64,000 nucleotides of DNA from CAVPDA01 sp963702495 (GTDB lineage Bacteria; Pseudomonadota; Gammaproteobacteria; Burkholderiales; Rhodocyclaceae). The stretch spans positions 124,001-188,000 of the forward strand of contig CAVPDA010000014.1 in assembly GCA_963702495.1 (NCBI GenBank), in the 5' to 3' direction. Each line of letters opens with the position of its first letter. Position 1 is the stretch's first letter. This document shows, in pieces, positions 36,726 through 45,761 of this stretch. The notes beneath the pieces are model-generated. The model was given only the letters and a program-made list of their open reading frames with translations. It searched no databases and was not told the DNA's origin. The position numbers were made by a program, and so were the translations under genes.

Positions 36726-39440
36726 TCAGGCTGCGGCCTTGCCGCTCGCGATCATGCGCTTGAGTTCCGGCATGCAGGAGCCGCAGGAAGTGCCGCAACG
36801 CAGCTTCTCCTGAAGGCTCGCCAGGTTGGCGCCGGCAGCGATCTCCTGCGTGATCTCGCTCTCCCCGACATTGAAACAGTTGCAGAGCACGCGCCCGCGG
36901 CTGCGTCCGGCCAGCGGCGCCGCCGCCAGCGGCGCGAACAGCCAGCGCCGCAGCTCATCGGCGCGGGTCTGCTCGATCATCGCGTCCTGGAGCCAGGCCC
37001 CGGCCGCGGTTTCCCCGGTGAGCCGCAGCCCCGTGAGCCGGTCGTCTTCGATCAGCGCGCGCTTGGAGATGCTGCGCCGAGCATCGGCATAGGACAGGCA
37101 TTTCCAGTCCGGCAGATCGATCAGGGCGTCGATCGTATCCAGCCAGCTTTGGGGGATCGGTTCGTCGTGTGCGGCACGCAGTACCAGCAGCGGCTCTTCG
37201 CGGCCGGCGAGTCCCAGGCTGGCATAACGGAAGCGCGCCAGCAACGGCTGCAGCGCTTCGAGCCAGGTCAGCGCCCGGCCCTCGGCGTCGGCCCCGCGCG
37301 CCATGCGCAGGGCCAGTACCTGCCACGGCAGCGCGACCTTCTCCACCTGGATCGCGGCATGCTTGAGTTCGGGCTGCTTCGAATGGGGATCGAGGGCGGG
37401 CAGGGTCAGCTCGTTGGCGCCGGCCGAATTGAGGTAGCGCCGGCCCCAGTGCATGGGCAGGAAACTCTGGCCGGCCCGTACCTCGGGCGAGGCGCACACC
37501 CGCAGCACCACGGCGCCGCGGCGGCTCGACACCATGGCGAAGTCACCGTCCGCCAGCCCGCGCCTGGCCATGTCTTCGGCATGGAGGTCGAGGCGCGGCT
37601 CCGCCGCGTGATTGAAGAGCCGGGCCAGCTTGCCGGTGCGGCTCATGCCGTGCCACTGGTCGCGCACCCTGCCCGTCGAAAGATGCAGCGGCATGCGCGC
37701 GTCGGTCTGTTCGGCGGTGATGCCGTGCGCGAGCGGGACGAAGCGGGCACGTCCGCTCGGCGTCGGGAAGCGGCCGTCCTCGTACAGCCGTTCCTTGCCG
37801 CTGGTCGCGCCGGCGGGGCAGGGCCACTGCTGGGGACCACGGCGGTCGAGTACGCCGTAGTTCACGCCCGTGATGTCGAGATCGCGGCCGCGGGTGGTTT
37901 CCGCGTGTTCGACGAAGATCTGTTCCGGATGGAAGTAGGGGAAGAGGCGGCCGGCGTCGCGCCCCAGCAACTTGCCCAGGCGCAGCGCGAAATCGCGAGC
38001 GATCTGCCAGTCCGGCAGCGCCTCGCCCGGCGGCGGCACGGCCCGGTGCACATGGCTGATGCGCCGCTCCGAGTTGGTCACCGTGCCTTCCTTTTCGCCC
38101 CAGGTGGCGGCGGGCAGCAGCAGGTCGGCGTAGTCCGCCGTCTCGGTGTTGCGATAGGCCTCCTGCACCACCACGAACTCGCAGCGCTCCAGCGCCTCGC
38201 GCACCCGCGCCTGATCGGGCAAGGATTGGGCGGGGTTGGTGCAGGCGATCCACAGTGCCTTGATCTCACCCCGGCGCACCGCCTCGAACATTTCCACCGC
38301 GGTATGCCCGGGCTCTTCCGGGACCGAGTCCACACCCCATATCCGCGCCACCTCGGCGCGGTGCACCGGATTCGTCAGGTCGCGATGGGCGGGAAGCAGG
38401 TTGGCCATGCCACCCACTTCCCGGCCTCCCATCGCGTTCGGTTGTCCGGTGAGGGAAAACGGCCCGGCGCCCGGCTTGCCGATCTGGCCGGTGGCCAGAT
38501 GCAGATGGATCAACGCGGCGCCGTTGTGCGTCCCGTGCTGGGACTGGTTGAGTCCTTGGCACCACAGCGACAACGCGGCCCGGGCCTGGCCGAACCAGCG
38601 CGCGGCGGTGACGATGTCCTGGGCGGCGACGCCGCAGATCTGCGCCGCCGCGGCCGGGGTGACCTCGCGCACGGCATCGCGCAGGGCGTCGAAACCCTCG
38701 GTGTGGTCGCGGATGTAGCGTTTGTCGATGAGGCCGTCCCACAGCAGCACATGCAGCATGGCATTGAACAGCACGATGTCGGTGCCGGGCAGGATGGCGA
38801 GATGGAGGTCGGCGCAGGTCGCGGTATCGGTGCGGCGCGGATCGACGACCACGATCTTCAGATCTGGATTGGCCGCCTTCGCATCCTCGATGCGGCGAAA
38901 GACGATGGGGTGGGCGTAGGCGGTGTTGGAGCCGGCGATGACAATGCAGTCGGCATGGCCGATATCGGCGTAGGAGCAGGGCGGGGCATCGACGCCGAGG
39001 GTAAGCTTGTAGGCGGCCACCGCCGAGGACATGCAGAGGCGGGAATTGGTGTCGATGTTGTTGGTGCCGACCAATCCCTTGGCCAGCTTGTTGAAGACGT
39101 AATAGTCCTCCGTCAGCAACTGGCCGGAGACGTAGAAGCCGACGGCGTCCGGTCCGTGCTCGCGGATAACGCGTGCGAACTGCTGCGCGGCGTGATCGAG
39201 CCCCTGGCCCCAGGTCGCGCGCGAGCGTGCCTGGCTCCGGTCCGGCCGCAACTCGGGATAGAGGGCGCGGGTATTGCGTTGTGCCGTCAGGTGGAGGGTC
39301 GATCCCTTGGTGCACAGGCGTCCGAAATTCGCCGGATGCGAAGGATCGCCGCGCACGCCGATGATGCGCGCGCCGTCGTGTTCGATGAGGACGCCGCAGC
39401 CGACGCCACAGTAGCAACAGTTGGATTTCGTTTCCGCCAT
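36726..39440 (-). CDS. nasA: Assimilatory nitrate reductase catalytic subunit
   Basis: 904 residues. N-terminal [4Fe-4S] motif CCYCGVGCGV with the downstream C in RLCTKG, a molybdopterin oxidoreductase core (SSAVAAYKLTLGVDAPPC; the cysteine of the active-site loop fits a Mo ligand), a molydopterin-dinucleotide domain (about 560-690), and a C-terminal BFD-like [2Fe-2S] domain (CNCFNVGESEIT...CGTSCGSCMPELK, about 845-900). This architecture is NasA/NarB-type cytoplasmic nitrate reductase. It is transcribed opposite to nirBD from its own sigma-54-like promoter. The 85 bp to dsbB hold nothing notable. Molybdate from ModABC would feed its cofactor. Confidence 0.93.
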   Translation of the reverse strand: MAETKSNCCYCGVGCGVLIEHDGARIIGVRGDPSHPANFGRLCTKGSTLHLTAQRNTRALYPELRPDRSQARSRATWGQGLDHAAQQFARVIREHGPDAVGFYVSGQLLTEDYYVFNKLAKGLVGTNNIDTNSRLCMSSAVAAYKLTLGVDAPPCSYADIGHADCIVIAGSNTAYAHPIVFRRIEDAKAANPDLKIVVVDPRRTDTATCADLHLAILPGTDIVLFNAMLHVLLWDGLIDKRYIRDHTEGFDALRDAVREVTPAAAAQICGVAAQDIVTAARWFGQARAALSLWCQGLNQSQHGTHNGAALIHLHLATGQIGKPGAGPFSLTGQPNAMGGREVGGMANLLPAHRDLTNPVHRAEVARIWGVDSVPEEPGHTAVEMFEAVRRGEIKALWIACTNPAQSLPDQARVREALERCEFVVVQEAYRNTETADYADLLLPAATWGEKEGTVTNSERRISHVHRAVPPPGEALPDWQIARDFALRLGKLLGRDAGRLFPYFHPEQIFVEHAETTRGRDLDITGVNYGVLDRRGPQQWPCPAGATSGKERLYEDGRFPTPSGRARFVPLAHGITAEQTDARMPLHLSTGRVRDQWHGMSRTGKLARLFNHAAEPRLDLHAEDMARRGLADGDFAMVSSRRGAVVLRVCASPEVRAGQSFLPMHWGRRYLNSAGANELTLPALDPHSKQPELKHAAIQVEKVALPWQVLALRMARGADAEGRALTWLEALQPLLARFRYASLGLAGREEPLLVLRAAHDEPIPQSWLDTIDALIDLPDWKCLSYADARRSISKRALIEDDRLTGLRLTGETAAGAWLQDAMIEQTRADELRRWLFAPLAAAPLAGRSRGRVLCNCFNVGESEITQEIAAGANLASLQEKLRCGTSCGSCMPELKRMIASGKAAA

Positions 39441-39464
39441 GCCGACTCCCTAGTGCGTCGAGCG

Positions 39465-39480
39465 AGCAAGCGGCATGCCA
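39465..39480 (-). promoter_or_regulatory. Sigma-54 promoter of nasA
   Basis: On the minus strand TGGCATGCCGCTTGCT matches TGGCACG-N4-TTGCW with one mismatch and correct GG/GC spacing. It lies 25 bp before the nasA ATG, so the transcript would have a short leader of about 15 nt containing GGGAG as ribosome site. Confidence 0.72.
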
Positions 39481-39525
39481 TGGGCTGGACCCGGTGAACA
39501 GGCACGATTTCACCAGGGGCACATG

Positions 39526-39554
39526 CTGCGGCGCATCAAGCTGGTGCGCCGCAG
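39526..39554 (-). promoter_or_regulatory. NtrC-like site within a long inverted repeat upstream of nasA
   Basis: CTGCGGCGCA at 39526-39535 is the exact complement of TGCGCCGCAG at 39545-39554. Inside, GCATC-AAGCT-GGTGC (39533-39547) is one base from the NtrC consensus GCACC-N5-GGTGC read on the minus strand. Its centre is about 70 bp from the -24/-12 promoter, suitable for an enhancer. A second hairpin, GGTGAA/TTCACC, lies at 39493-39514 between them. Confidence 0.55.
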
Positions 39555-39624
39555 TCCCCGAGTGCCTCAAATTGGGATACGGTCGGAGTTTTCTCCGGAA
39601 AGGACCTGCGCCGGGCGCGGGCGC

Positions 39625-40432
39625 CTACCGCAGCAGTCCGCTCAGCGCCCGGCCATCCTGGAGGCTCAGGGCGTGCTCGGTGCCGACCACATAGGTCCTG
39701 GTCTTGCCGCGCAGTCGCGGCACGTTGTTCAAGTCCTGGCTGAAGCCGGGCACCAGGACGTCGCCCAGGCCGTAATACTCGCCGCGCACGATGGAAACGT
39801 ACTCGATGTCCGGATGGACCTGCACGTTGAGCCAGTGCAGGGTGCTGCCGGGCTGCGCCGGGGCAAGATCGAGCAGCACCGGCCACGAACTGCTTGACGG
39901 TGCGGTAGGTGCGGCCGCCGAAGATGTCCTTGACGATGTTGAGCGGTCCGCCGGCGTGGGTGACGTCGAGCGCCTGCAGGGCACGCTCGGTCCCCAGGTT
40001 GGGCGCGGCGATGGTGATCAGGCGCCTGACCTGGCCCACGCCGCCCCGCACCACGCTCATGCGAGCCACCACGCCGCCGGCCGAGTGACCGATCAGCGTC
40101 ACAGATTCGCCCGGATGGCGCGCCTCGACGGCGCGCAGCGCCTGGGTCAGCAGATCGGACTGCACCCCCAGCGGGGCGGTGGACGGCAATTCGATGGCGT
40201 AGACCTTGTTCGGTGCCCCTGCAGCGGCGGGGGGCAGGACGGGACCCTGATAACCGGGAAAGATGATGCCGGCGCGCTGCCAGCCGCGCGCCGCCAGTTC
40301 GGCGTTGATGCCGCTGGTCTCCCACCCGTACGCGTCGCCCAGATAGCCATGCACCAGGATGGCGACATCAGCCTGGGCGCGGGTGGTGGCGAAGGCAGAC
40401 AGCAGGGCGATCAGAAGGAGGATGCGTCGCAT
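39625..40432 (-). pseudogene. Secreted lipase/esterase (alpha/beta hydrolase), frameshift
   Basis: The first frame from ATG 40432 gives a signal peptide (about 1-19), the oxyanion block VAILVHGYLG and the nucleophile elbow IGHSAGG, as in triacylglycerol lipases. After TVKQFVA the frame is lost near 39880-39883. The continuing family sequence (VLLDLAPAQPGSTLHWLN to RALSGLLR, stop at 39625) is in another frame; one inserted base restores continuity. Length after repair is about 268 residues, normal for the family. Either a decayed gene or a sequence error. Confidence 0.75.
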
Positions 40433-40511
40433 GGTCGGGCTCCAGAAGCAAATGCTTATATTACCCGAAAACCACGGATTATGGGCAACCGGCCCGCGAC
40501 AGGGGAGGGTG

Positions 40512-42434
40512 CTACGGCAGCCAGCGCGAGACGACGGCGTGGAGGTCCTCTTTGCGGAACGGCTTCGCCAGGTAGTCGTCCATGCCGGCGGCAATGCAGC
40601 GCTCGCGGTCGCCCTGGATGGCGTTGGCGGTGAGAGCGACGATGGGAACGTGGGACGCGTCGTTGGCCGCCGTCTCCCCCTGGCGGATGCGGCGCGTGGC
40701 CTCGTACCCGTCCACGCCCGGCAACTGACAGTCCATGAGAATGAGGTCGAAATGACCGTGCGCCATCTTGCGCATCGCTTCCTCACCGTCGTGCGCCTCG
40801 ATCGTCTGCAGGCCGAAGGATTTGAGCATGGCGCGGGCCACGACGAGATTGATGGGATTGTCTTCGACCAGCAGCACCTGGCCTTGCAGGCGCGGCAAGT
40901 CCGCCGCATCCGGGCGCGCCGACCCGGTGGCAGGCTCACCGCGGGCGGCGTCGAAGTGCACCACGAACGAGAACGTAGACCCGCGCCCCGGCTCGCTCTC
41001 CAGCGTGAGGGTGCCGCCCATCAGATCGACCAGCTGGCGCGAGATCGGCAGCCCGAGTCCGGTTCCGCCGTACTTGCGGGCATGGGAGCTGTCGGCCTGG
41101 GAGAAGGCTTCGAAAATTCGCTCCTGGTCGGCAGCAGCGATACCGATGCCGGTATCGGCGATGTCGAAACGCAGGCTCGTCCCTTTCGGGCTCGCCGGGA
41201 CCGACGCCGCGACGCCCGCAGCGTTTTCGGCCGCGCCGGGTTGAAGCCGCACCCGGATGGAACCTTTCTGCGTGAACTTGATGGCATTGCCGATCAGATT
41301 GGTGAGGATCTGCTTGAGACGGCCGGAGTCGCCTCGGACCAGTCGCGGAACCGCCTCGTCGATTTCCAGGGTGAAGGTCAGGCCCTTCTGCTGCGCCCGT
41401 TCGCCGAGCAGGTCGGTCACTTCGCTGACGACCCGGGAGAGGTCGAAATCGTGGCGATCCAGCTCGAACCGGCCGGCCTCGATCTTGGAGAAATCCAGAA
41501 TGTCGTTGATCAGGGCCAGCAGATGCTGGCCGGACTTGTAGATCGTATCGAGGTAATGCCGCTGTCGTGTATCGAACACCGTATCGCGCAGCAACTGGGT
41601 CATGCCCAATACGCCGTTCATCGGCGTCCGGATCTCGTGGCTCATGGTTGCCAGGAATTCGGATTTGGCGCGGCTGGCCGCCTCCGCCACCTGTTTGGCG
41701 CGTTCGCTCTCCTCGACCGCATGGGCAAGGCGGAAACGCAGGCGCAGCATTTCCGTGGTGTTCTTCTGGTTGCGCCAGGCGTTGGCGACGGCGATCAACA
41801 GGAACAGCATGACGGTGGTGGCAGCCACCTCCTGGTCGGCGATGCCGGACGTCGCCAAGTGGATCGCGCCCGGCACGACCAGGGGGATGGACAGGGCAAG
41901 GTAGGCCGGGAACATGCCGCTGAGGGAGAACAGACCGACCGCGGCGATGCCGACGATGCCGGTGATGATCACGGGCTGGTACGGGTTGCCGTAGGGAGGA
42001 AACAGGACTGTTCCCAGCAATCCCCAAACGATCCCGGCCAGCAGGGTGCCGAAGACGAAACGGCGAATCCAGGGCGTGAGCGCGTCGGGGCCCGGTGCAG
42101 CGCGCCGGTAGGCAAGGATCAGCGCATAGCGGCCGAGCGAGACCAGGTTGTTGGCGAGGAACCAGCCCATGGCCACGACGGGGTCCGTGAACGGTGCCAG
42201 CACCGCCCACAGGGCCGCCGAAAACACCACAGCCATCACCAGCGTGAAGGGCGTCTGGCGATAGACCAGAGCCACCAGCTCGGCCCGGACTTCGTTCTCG
42301 AATGCCTGGTCCGGCGCCCGATTCCCGGGCGAATGCCCGGAAGCCAGAGCCTGCTGCTGGATTGCCGGCGTCTTGCTCACTTGGCGGAGGCTTTCCGAGG
42401 CGGGTGATCCGGGATCATCGACATGCGCTTTCAA
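40512..42434 (-). CDS. Hybrid sensor histidine kinase with receiver domain
   Basis: 640 residues. A membrane sensor with about six TM helices (60-218) and no large periplasmic loop, a coiled coil (about 228-258), HisKA with His266 (ATMSHEIRTPMNG), HATPase (NLIGNAIKFT, DTGIGI, GGTGLGL), and a C-terminal receiver with phospho-acceptor Asp568 (LILMDCQLPG). No Hpt domain or output regulator is adjacent. The signal and target cannot be read from the sequence. Confidence 0.9.
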   Translation of the reverse strand: MKAHVDDPGSPASESLRQVSKTPAIQQQALASGHSPGNRAPDQAFENEVRAELVALVYRQTPFTLVMAVVFSAALWAVLAPFTDPVVAMGWFLANNLVSLGRYALILAYRRAAPGPDALTPWIRRFVFGTLLAGIVWGLLGTVLFPPYGNPYQPVIITGIVGIAAVGLFSLSGMFPAYLALSIPLVVPGAIHLATSGIADQEVAATTVMLFLLIAVANAWRNQKNTTEMLRLRFRLAHAVEESERAKQVAEAASRAKSEFLATMSHEIRTPMNGVLGMTQLLRDTVFDTRQRHYLDTIYKSGQHLLALINDILDFSKIEAGRFELDRHDFDLSRVVSEVTDLLGERAQQKGLTFTLEIDEAVPRLVRGDSGRLKQILTNLIGNAIKFTQKGSIRVRLQPGAAENAAGVAASVPASPKGTSLRFDIADTGIGIAAADQERIFEAFSQADSSHARKYGGTGLGLPISRQLVDLMGGTLTLESEPGRGSTFSFVVHFDAARGEPATGSARPDAADLPRLQGQVLLVEDNPINLVVARAMLKSFGLQTIEAHDGEEAMRKMAHGHFDLILMDCQLPGVDGYEATRRIRQGETAANDASHVPIVALTANAIQGDRERCIAAGMDDYLAKPFRKEDLHAVVSRWLP

Positions 42435-42598
42435 GTTTATTCGCTCAGCCTATAACATTCTGAATGTTTGTGGGATATCGGCGCTTGCACGGCAGCGCTT
42501 GAAACGCGCCGCAGGCTTTCCCCGCGCCAGCCGCATCCCCTTGCCTGCAGCCGACGCACGGACCGCGCCCGTGGGGGATTTAGTACAATCAATCCGGA

Positions 42599-42620
42599 TT
42601 AAACGCAAGGCCGCGTTTAA
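42599..42620 (+). promoter_or_regulatory. Palindromic operator before the dehydrogenase pair
   Basis: TTAAACGC at 42599-42606 and its exact complement GCGTTTAA at 42613-42620 flank AAGGCC. A TACAAT-like -10 (within TTTAGTACAATC, about 42571-42580) lies just upstream, so a repressor here would block elongation or initiation. The start codon is 33 bp downstream. Confidence 0.5.
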
Positions 42621-42652
42621 CGCAGAGCCCGATTCAGGGCAGGAGGCGGAGC

Positions 42653-43528
42653 GTGGAGGTCGGATTCATCGGACTCGGCATCATGGGACGGCCCATGGCG
42701 CTCAACCTGGTCCGGGCCGGGTATGCCCTCCATGTATGGACGCGCCGCCCCCAGTCCATGGAGCCGCTGCTGGAAGCCGGGGCTACCGGGCACGACAGTG
42801 CCGCCGGCGTGGCACGGGCGTCGGCGGTCGTCATCAGCATGGTGGCCGATGCCCCCGACGTGGAACAGATCGCGCTCGGGCTGAGCGGCGTGGCCGACGG
42901 CACCCACGACGGCCTGGTGTTCGTCGACATGAGCACCATCGCCCCCGCCGCCGCGCGATCCATCGCTGCGCGGCTGGGCCAGCGCGGCGTGGACATGCTG
43001 GATGCACCGGTGTCGGGCGGAGAGATGGGCGCGGTCAACGGCACGCTCTCCATCATGGTCGGCGGTCGCGCCGAGACCTTCGAGCGCGTGCGGCCGCTGT
43101 TCGAGCGCATGGGCAGGGCGATCACCCTGGTGGGAGGCAGCGGTGCCGGACAGGTGGCGAAGGCCTGCAACCAGATCATCACCGGCATGGCGGTGGCGGC
43201 GGTTGCCGAAGCCCTGAACTACGCGCGCAAGGCCGGCGTTGACGCGGCCCCGGTGCGCCAGGCGCTGCTCGGCGGTTTCGCCTCCAGCCGGATCCTCGAC
43301 AACCACGGTGGGCGCATGCTCGAGCGCAATTTCAAGCCGGGCTTCAAGTCGTGGATGCATCAGAAGGATCTGCGCATCGTCATGGAGTCGGCGCATGAGT
43401 TGGGCCTCGCCTTGCCCGGCGCGGCAGTGACGGCGCAGATGTTCAATGCCATGGTCGGCAGCGGTCTGGGCGAAGAGGACTCGGTCGCCATGCTCAAGCT
43501 GCTGGAGCGCATGAGTGGAGACTCCTGA
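42653..43528 (+). CDS. NAD(P)-dependent beta-hydroxyacid dehydrogenase (GarR/MmsB family), copy 1
   Basis: 291 residues from a GTG preceded by a perfect AGGAGG at 42641-42646. NAD(P)-binding GFIGLGIMGRPMALNL at 4-19, the DAPVSGGEMGA substrate block near 118-128, and the catalytic-lysine helix GAGQVAKACNQI near 167-178. The family includes tartronate-semialdehyde reductase and 3-hydroxyisobutyrate dehydrogenase; the DAPVSGG and K-x3-N pattern fits tartronate-semialdehyde reductase but substrate is not certain. A close paralogue follows in tandem. Confidence 0.86.
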   Translation: MEVGFIGLGIMGRPMALNLVRAGYALHVWTRRPQSMEPLLEAGATGHDSAAGVARASAVVISMVADAPDVEQIALGLSGVADGTHDGLVFVDMSTIAPAAARSIAARLGQRGVDMLDAPVSGGEMGAVNGTLSIMVGGRAETFERVRPLFERMGRAITLVGGSGAGQVAKACNQIITGMAVAAVAEALNYARKAGVDAAPVRQALLGGFASSRILDNHGGRMLERNFKPGFKSWMHQKDLRIVMESAHELGLALPGAAVTAQMFNAMVGSGLGEEDSVAMLKLLERMSGDS

Positions 43529-43612
43529 AACCGTGCCCTCCCCGCGCCGTGCACCCCGACCGGGCGGGCTGTTCCCCGCGCCCGCCGGTTCCGTTCCTGG
43601 AAGGACTCCCGC

Positions 43613-44497
43613 ATGAAGCTCGGATTCATCGGTCTCGGCACCATGGGGCGGCCCATGAGCCTCAACCTGTTGCACGCGGGGCACGAACTGGCCGTGTTCG
43701 CGCGCCGGCCCGAGGCGCTGGCAGCCCTGGTATCCGCCGGCGCCACTGCCTGCGGCAGTCCGCGGGAAGCGGCGAGCCGGGCCGAAGTCGTGTTCACCAT
43801 GGTGACGTCGGACGCGGATGTGACCGAGGTCGTCCTCGGCCGCGACGGCGTGATCGAAGGTGCGGCGCCGGGATCGGTGGTGGTGGACATGAGCACGATC
43901 GCGGCGGCTACGGCCCGGCACATCGCAGCGCGTTTGGCGCAGCGGGGAGTGGACACGCTCGACGCGCCCGTCTCGGGCGGTCCGCAGGGTGCCGCCGGAG
44001 CCACCCTGGCGATCATGGTCGGCGGCAAGCCGGAGGTTCTGGCGCGCCTGCGTCCGCTGCTGGAGGTGCTGGGCAAGGCCATCACCCACATCGGACCGAA
44101 CGGAGCCGGACAGGTGGCGAAGGCGTGCAATCAGATGGTCATGGTGGCGGCCATCGAAGGGTGCGCCGAAGCCCTGCTGCTGGCACAGGCGGCGGGCGTC
44201 GACCCGGGCCGGGTGCGCGCCGCGCTGCAGGGTGGCGCTGCCGGCAGCCGCGTCCTCGACCTGTTCGGCGAGCGCATGCTGCAGCGAAACTTTGCCGCCG
44301 GCATCGAGGCACGGCTGCATCACAAGGACTTCGGCAATCTGACCCAGGAGGCAGCCGGTCTCAATGTTCCGCTGCCGTTGATGGCCCAGGTGAGGCAGCA
44401 GCTGGTCAGTCTCATGGCGCTGGGCTGGGGTGGGGACGACACGTCCAGCCTGCTGCGGGTACTGGAGGTGCAGTCGCGGCCTGCGGCGCGCTCTTGA
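43613..44497 (+). CDS. NAD(P)-dependent beta-hydroxyacid dehydrogenase (GarR/MmsB family), copy 2
   Basis: 294 residues with the same order of motifs as its neighbour: GFIGLGTMGRPMSLNL, DAPVSGGPQGA, and GAGQVAKACNQM. The two differ widely outside the motifs, so this is an old duplication, not a recent one. Ribosome site GGAAGGA lies before the ATG. It may use a different substrate from copy 1. The next gene starts directly after its stop. Confidence 0.86.
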   Translation: MKLGFIGLGTMGRPMSLNLLHAGHELAVFARRPEALAALVSAGATACGSPREAASRAEVVFTMVTSDADVTEVVLGRDGVIEGAAPGSVVVDMSTIAAATARHIAARLAQRGVDTLDAPVSGGPQGAAGATLAIMVGGKPEVLARLRPLLEVLGKAITHIGPNGAGQVAKACNQMVMVAAIEGCAEALLLAQAAGVDPGRVRAALQGGAAGSRVLDLFGERMLQRNFAAGIEARLHHKDFGNLTQEAAGLNVPLPLMAQVRQQLVSLMALGWGGDDTSSLLRVLEVQSRPAARS

Positions 44498-44515
44498 GTG
44501 TGGGGGGGAACTACC

Positions 44516-44995
44516 TTGAACCGATTCGTACTTGCCCTGCTGGCGGCGTCGCTGCTGCGGGGCTGCGCCGCGCTCACCACCCAGCCGCCCGAGGTCACGC
44601 TGGCAGGCCTCGACATCGTCGAGGCGGGTCTGCTGGAGCAGCGCTTCGCCATGAAACTGCGGCTGCAGAACCCCAACGACGCCGGCATCACGATCACGGG
44701 ACTCAGCTTCCAGGTGGAGGTCAACGGTCAGACCTTCGCCAAGGGCGTGAGCGGCCAGACCGTGACGGTGCCGCGTTTCGGCGAAGCCGTGCTCGCCGTC
44801 GACGCGGTGAGCAACCTGGCCAGCGTGCTGCGCCAGATCAGCGAGTTGAGCAAGGGCGGGCGGGAAGGCATCGACTACCGCATACACGGCCGGCTCGCGA
44901 CGGGCGATTTCGGCAGCGTTCCGTTCGAATCGAAAGGGGAACTGCGCCTGCCGCGGCTTCCGGCCGAACAGCGCGGCTCACCCGGCGGTACGTGA
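44516..44995 (+). CDS. LEA14-like (WHy domain) lipoprotein
   Basis: 159 residues from a TTG preceded by a G-rich ribosome site; GTG at 44498 is possible. A lipoprotein signal ends at LLRGC, with the lipidated Cys near residue 17. The mature part carries a LEA type 2/WHy domain (MKLRLQNPNDAGITITGLSF). Such periplasmic proteins are linked to desiccation or stress tolerance, without a defined biochemical role. Possibly co-transcribed with the dehydrogenases, but functionally unconnected as far as can be seen. Confidence 0.78.
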   Translation: MNRFVLALLAASLLRGCAALTTQPPEVTLAGLDIVEAGLLEQRFAMKLRLQNPNDAGITITGLSFQVEVNGQTFAKGVSGQTVTVPRFGEAVLAVDAVSNLASVLRQISELSKGGREGIDYRIHGRLATGDFGSVPFESKGELRLPRLPAEQRGSPGGT

Positions 44996-45052
44996 GTTGC
45001 CGGGGTCCCTTTTCGTCGCCGGCTTCGGGCCGGCGCGTGAAGGGGGCCGCGC

Positions 45053-45709
45053 CTACTGCCCGTCCTGCTGGCCGTAGGTCCTGAACTTATCCAGCACCGT
45101 GTCCATTTCGGCGGTGGAGAGAATCTGCGGCCGGCCGATCTGCAAGGTGCGCCAATATTGCTCGCACAAGGTCTCGAATTCGATGGCGAGATCAAGGGCA
45201 TGGTGCAGGTCGCGGCCGAACACGACCATGCCGTGATTGGCGAGCAGGCAGGCGCAGCGTCCTTGAAGGGCGGCGAGGGCGTGGTCCGACAGTTCCTGGG
45301 TGCCGAAGGTGGCGTAGGCGGCGCAGCGCACCGTGCTGCCGCCGAAGCGCGCGATCATGTAATGGAACGGCGGAACGTCCGCACCCTGGCAGGCGAGCGC
45401 GGTGGCGAAGGGCGAGTGGCAGTGCAGGATGGCGCCGGCCTCGGGGCGCGCGGCATAGATGTCGCGGTGGAAGCGCCACTCGGACGAGGGCTTGCGCCGG
45501 CCGCTCCAGGTGCCGTCGAGTTTCATCGCCACGATGTCGTCGGCGGCGGTTTCCTCGCAGGGAAGACCGCTGGGCGTGATGAGGTAACCATCCTGCCAGC
45601 GGGCGCTGACATTGCCGGCGGTGCCGCGGTTGAGGCCGGCTGCAGCCATGCCGCGCGCGGTGTCCAGGACGGCGCGCGGCAGGGGGTGGAAGGCGGGTAT
45701 CCCGCTCAA
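45053..45709 (-). CDS. Class II aldolase/adducin family protein
   Basis: 218 residues. GLNRGTAGNVSAR (phosphate/substrate loop, about 25-37), Ser-Ser-Glu-W-R-F-H with the catalytic Glu (about 75-81), HCHSPFAT with two Zn-ligand histidines (about 96-98) and the third His in LANHGMVVFG (about 158). It resembles fuculose-phosphate aldolase/Ald2 more than MtnB. With mtnA downstream on the same strand it may split 5-methylthioribulose-1-phosphate (DHAP shunt) rather than dehydrate it. MtnB is the alternative. Confidence 0.8.
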   Translation of the reverse strand: MSGIPAFHPLPRAVLDTARGMAAAGLNRGTAGNVSARWQDGYLITPSGLPCEETAADDIVAMKLDGTWSGRRKPSSEWRFHRDIYAARPEAGAILHCHSPFATALACQGADVPPFHYMIARFGGSTVRCAAYATFGTQELSDHALAALQGRCACLLANHGMVVFGRDLHHALDLAIEFETLCEQYWRTLQIGRPQILSTAEMDTVLDKFRTYGQQDGQ

Positions 45710-45761
45710 GACGGCGACCGATCGGCTGCCGCGACCGCCGTCGGGGGCCGGTGCCGCGGTG

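Noticed and set aside
36240..39497. A 1085-codon open frame on the plus strand across dsbB and nasA
   Set aside because: It reads opposite to well-supported genes with cysteine motifs in order; its own translation has no family signature.
39493..39554. The two hairpins before nasA as a second ANTAR leader
   Set aside because: Their loops are 9-10 nt, not hexaloops with A1/G4, and they lie upstream of the predicted sigma-54 start, so they would not be transcribed. An NtrC enhancer fits better.
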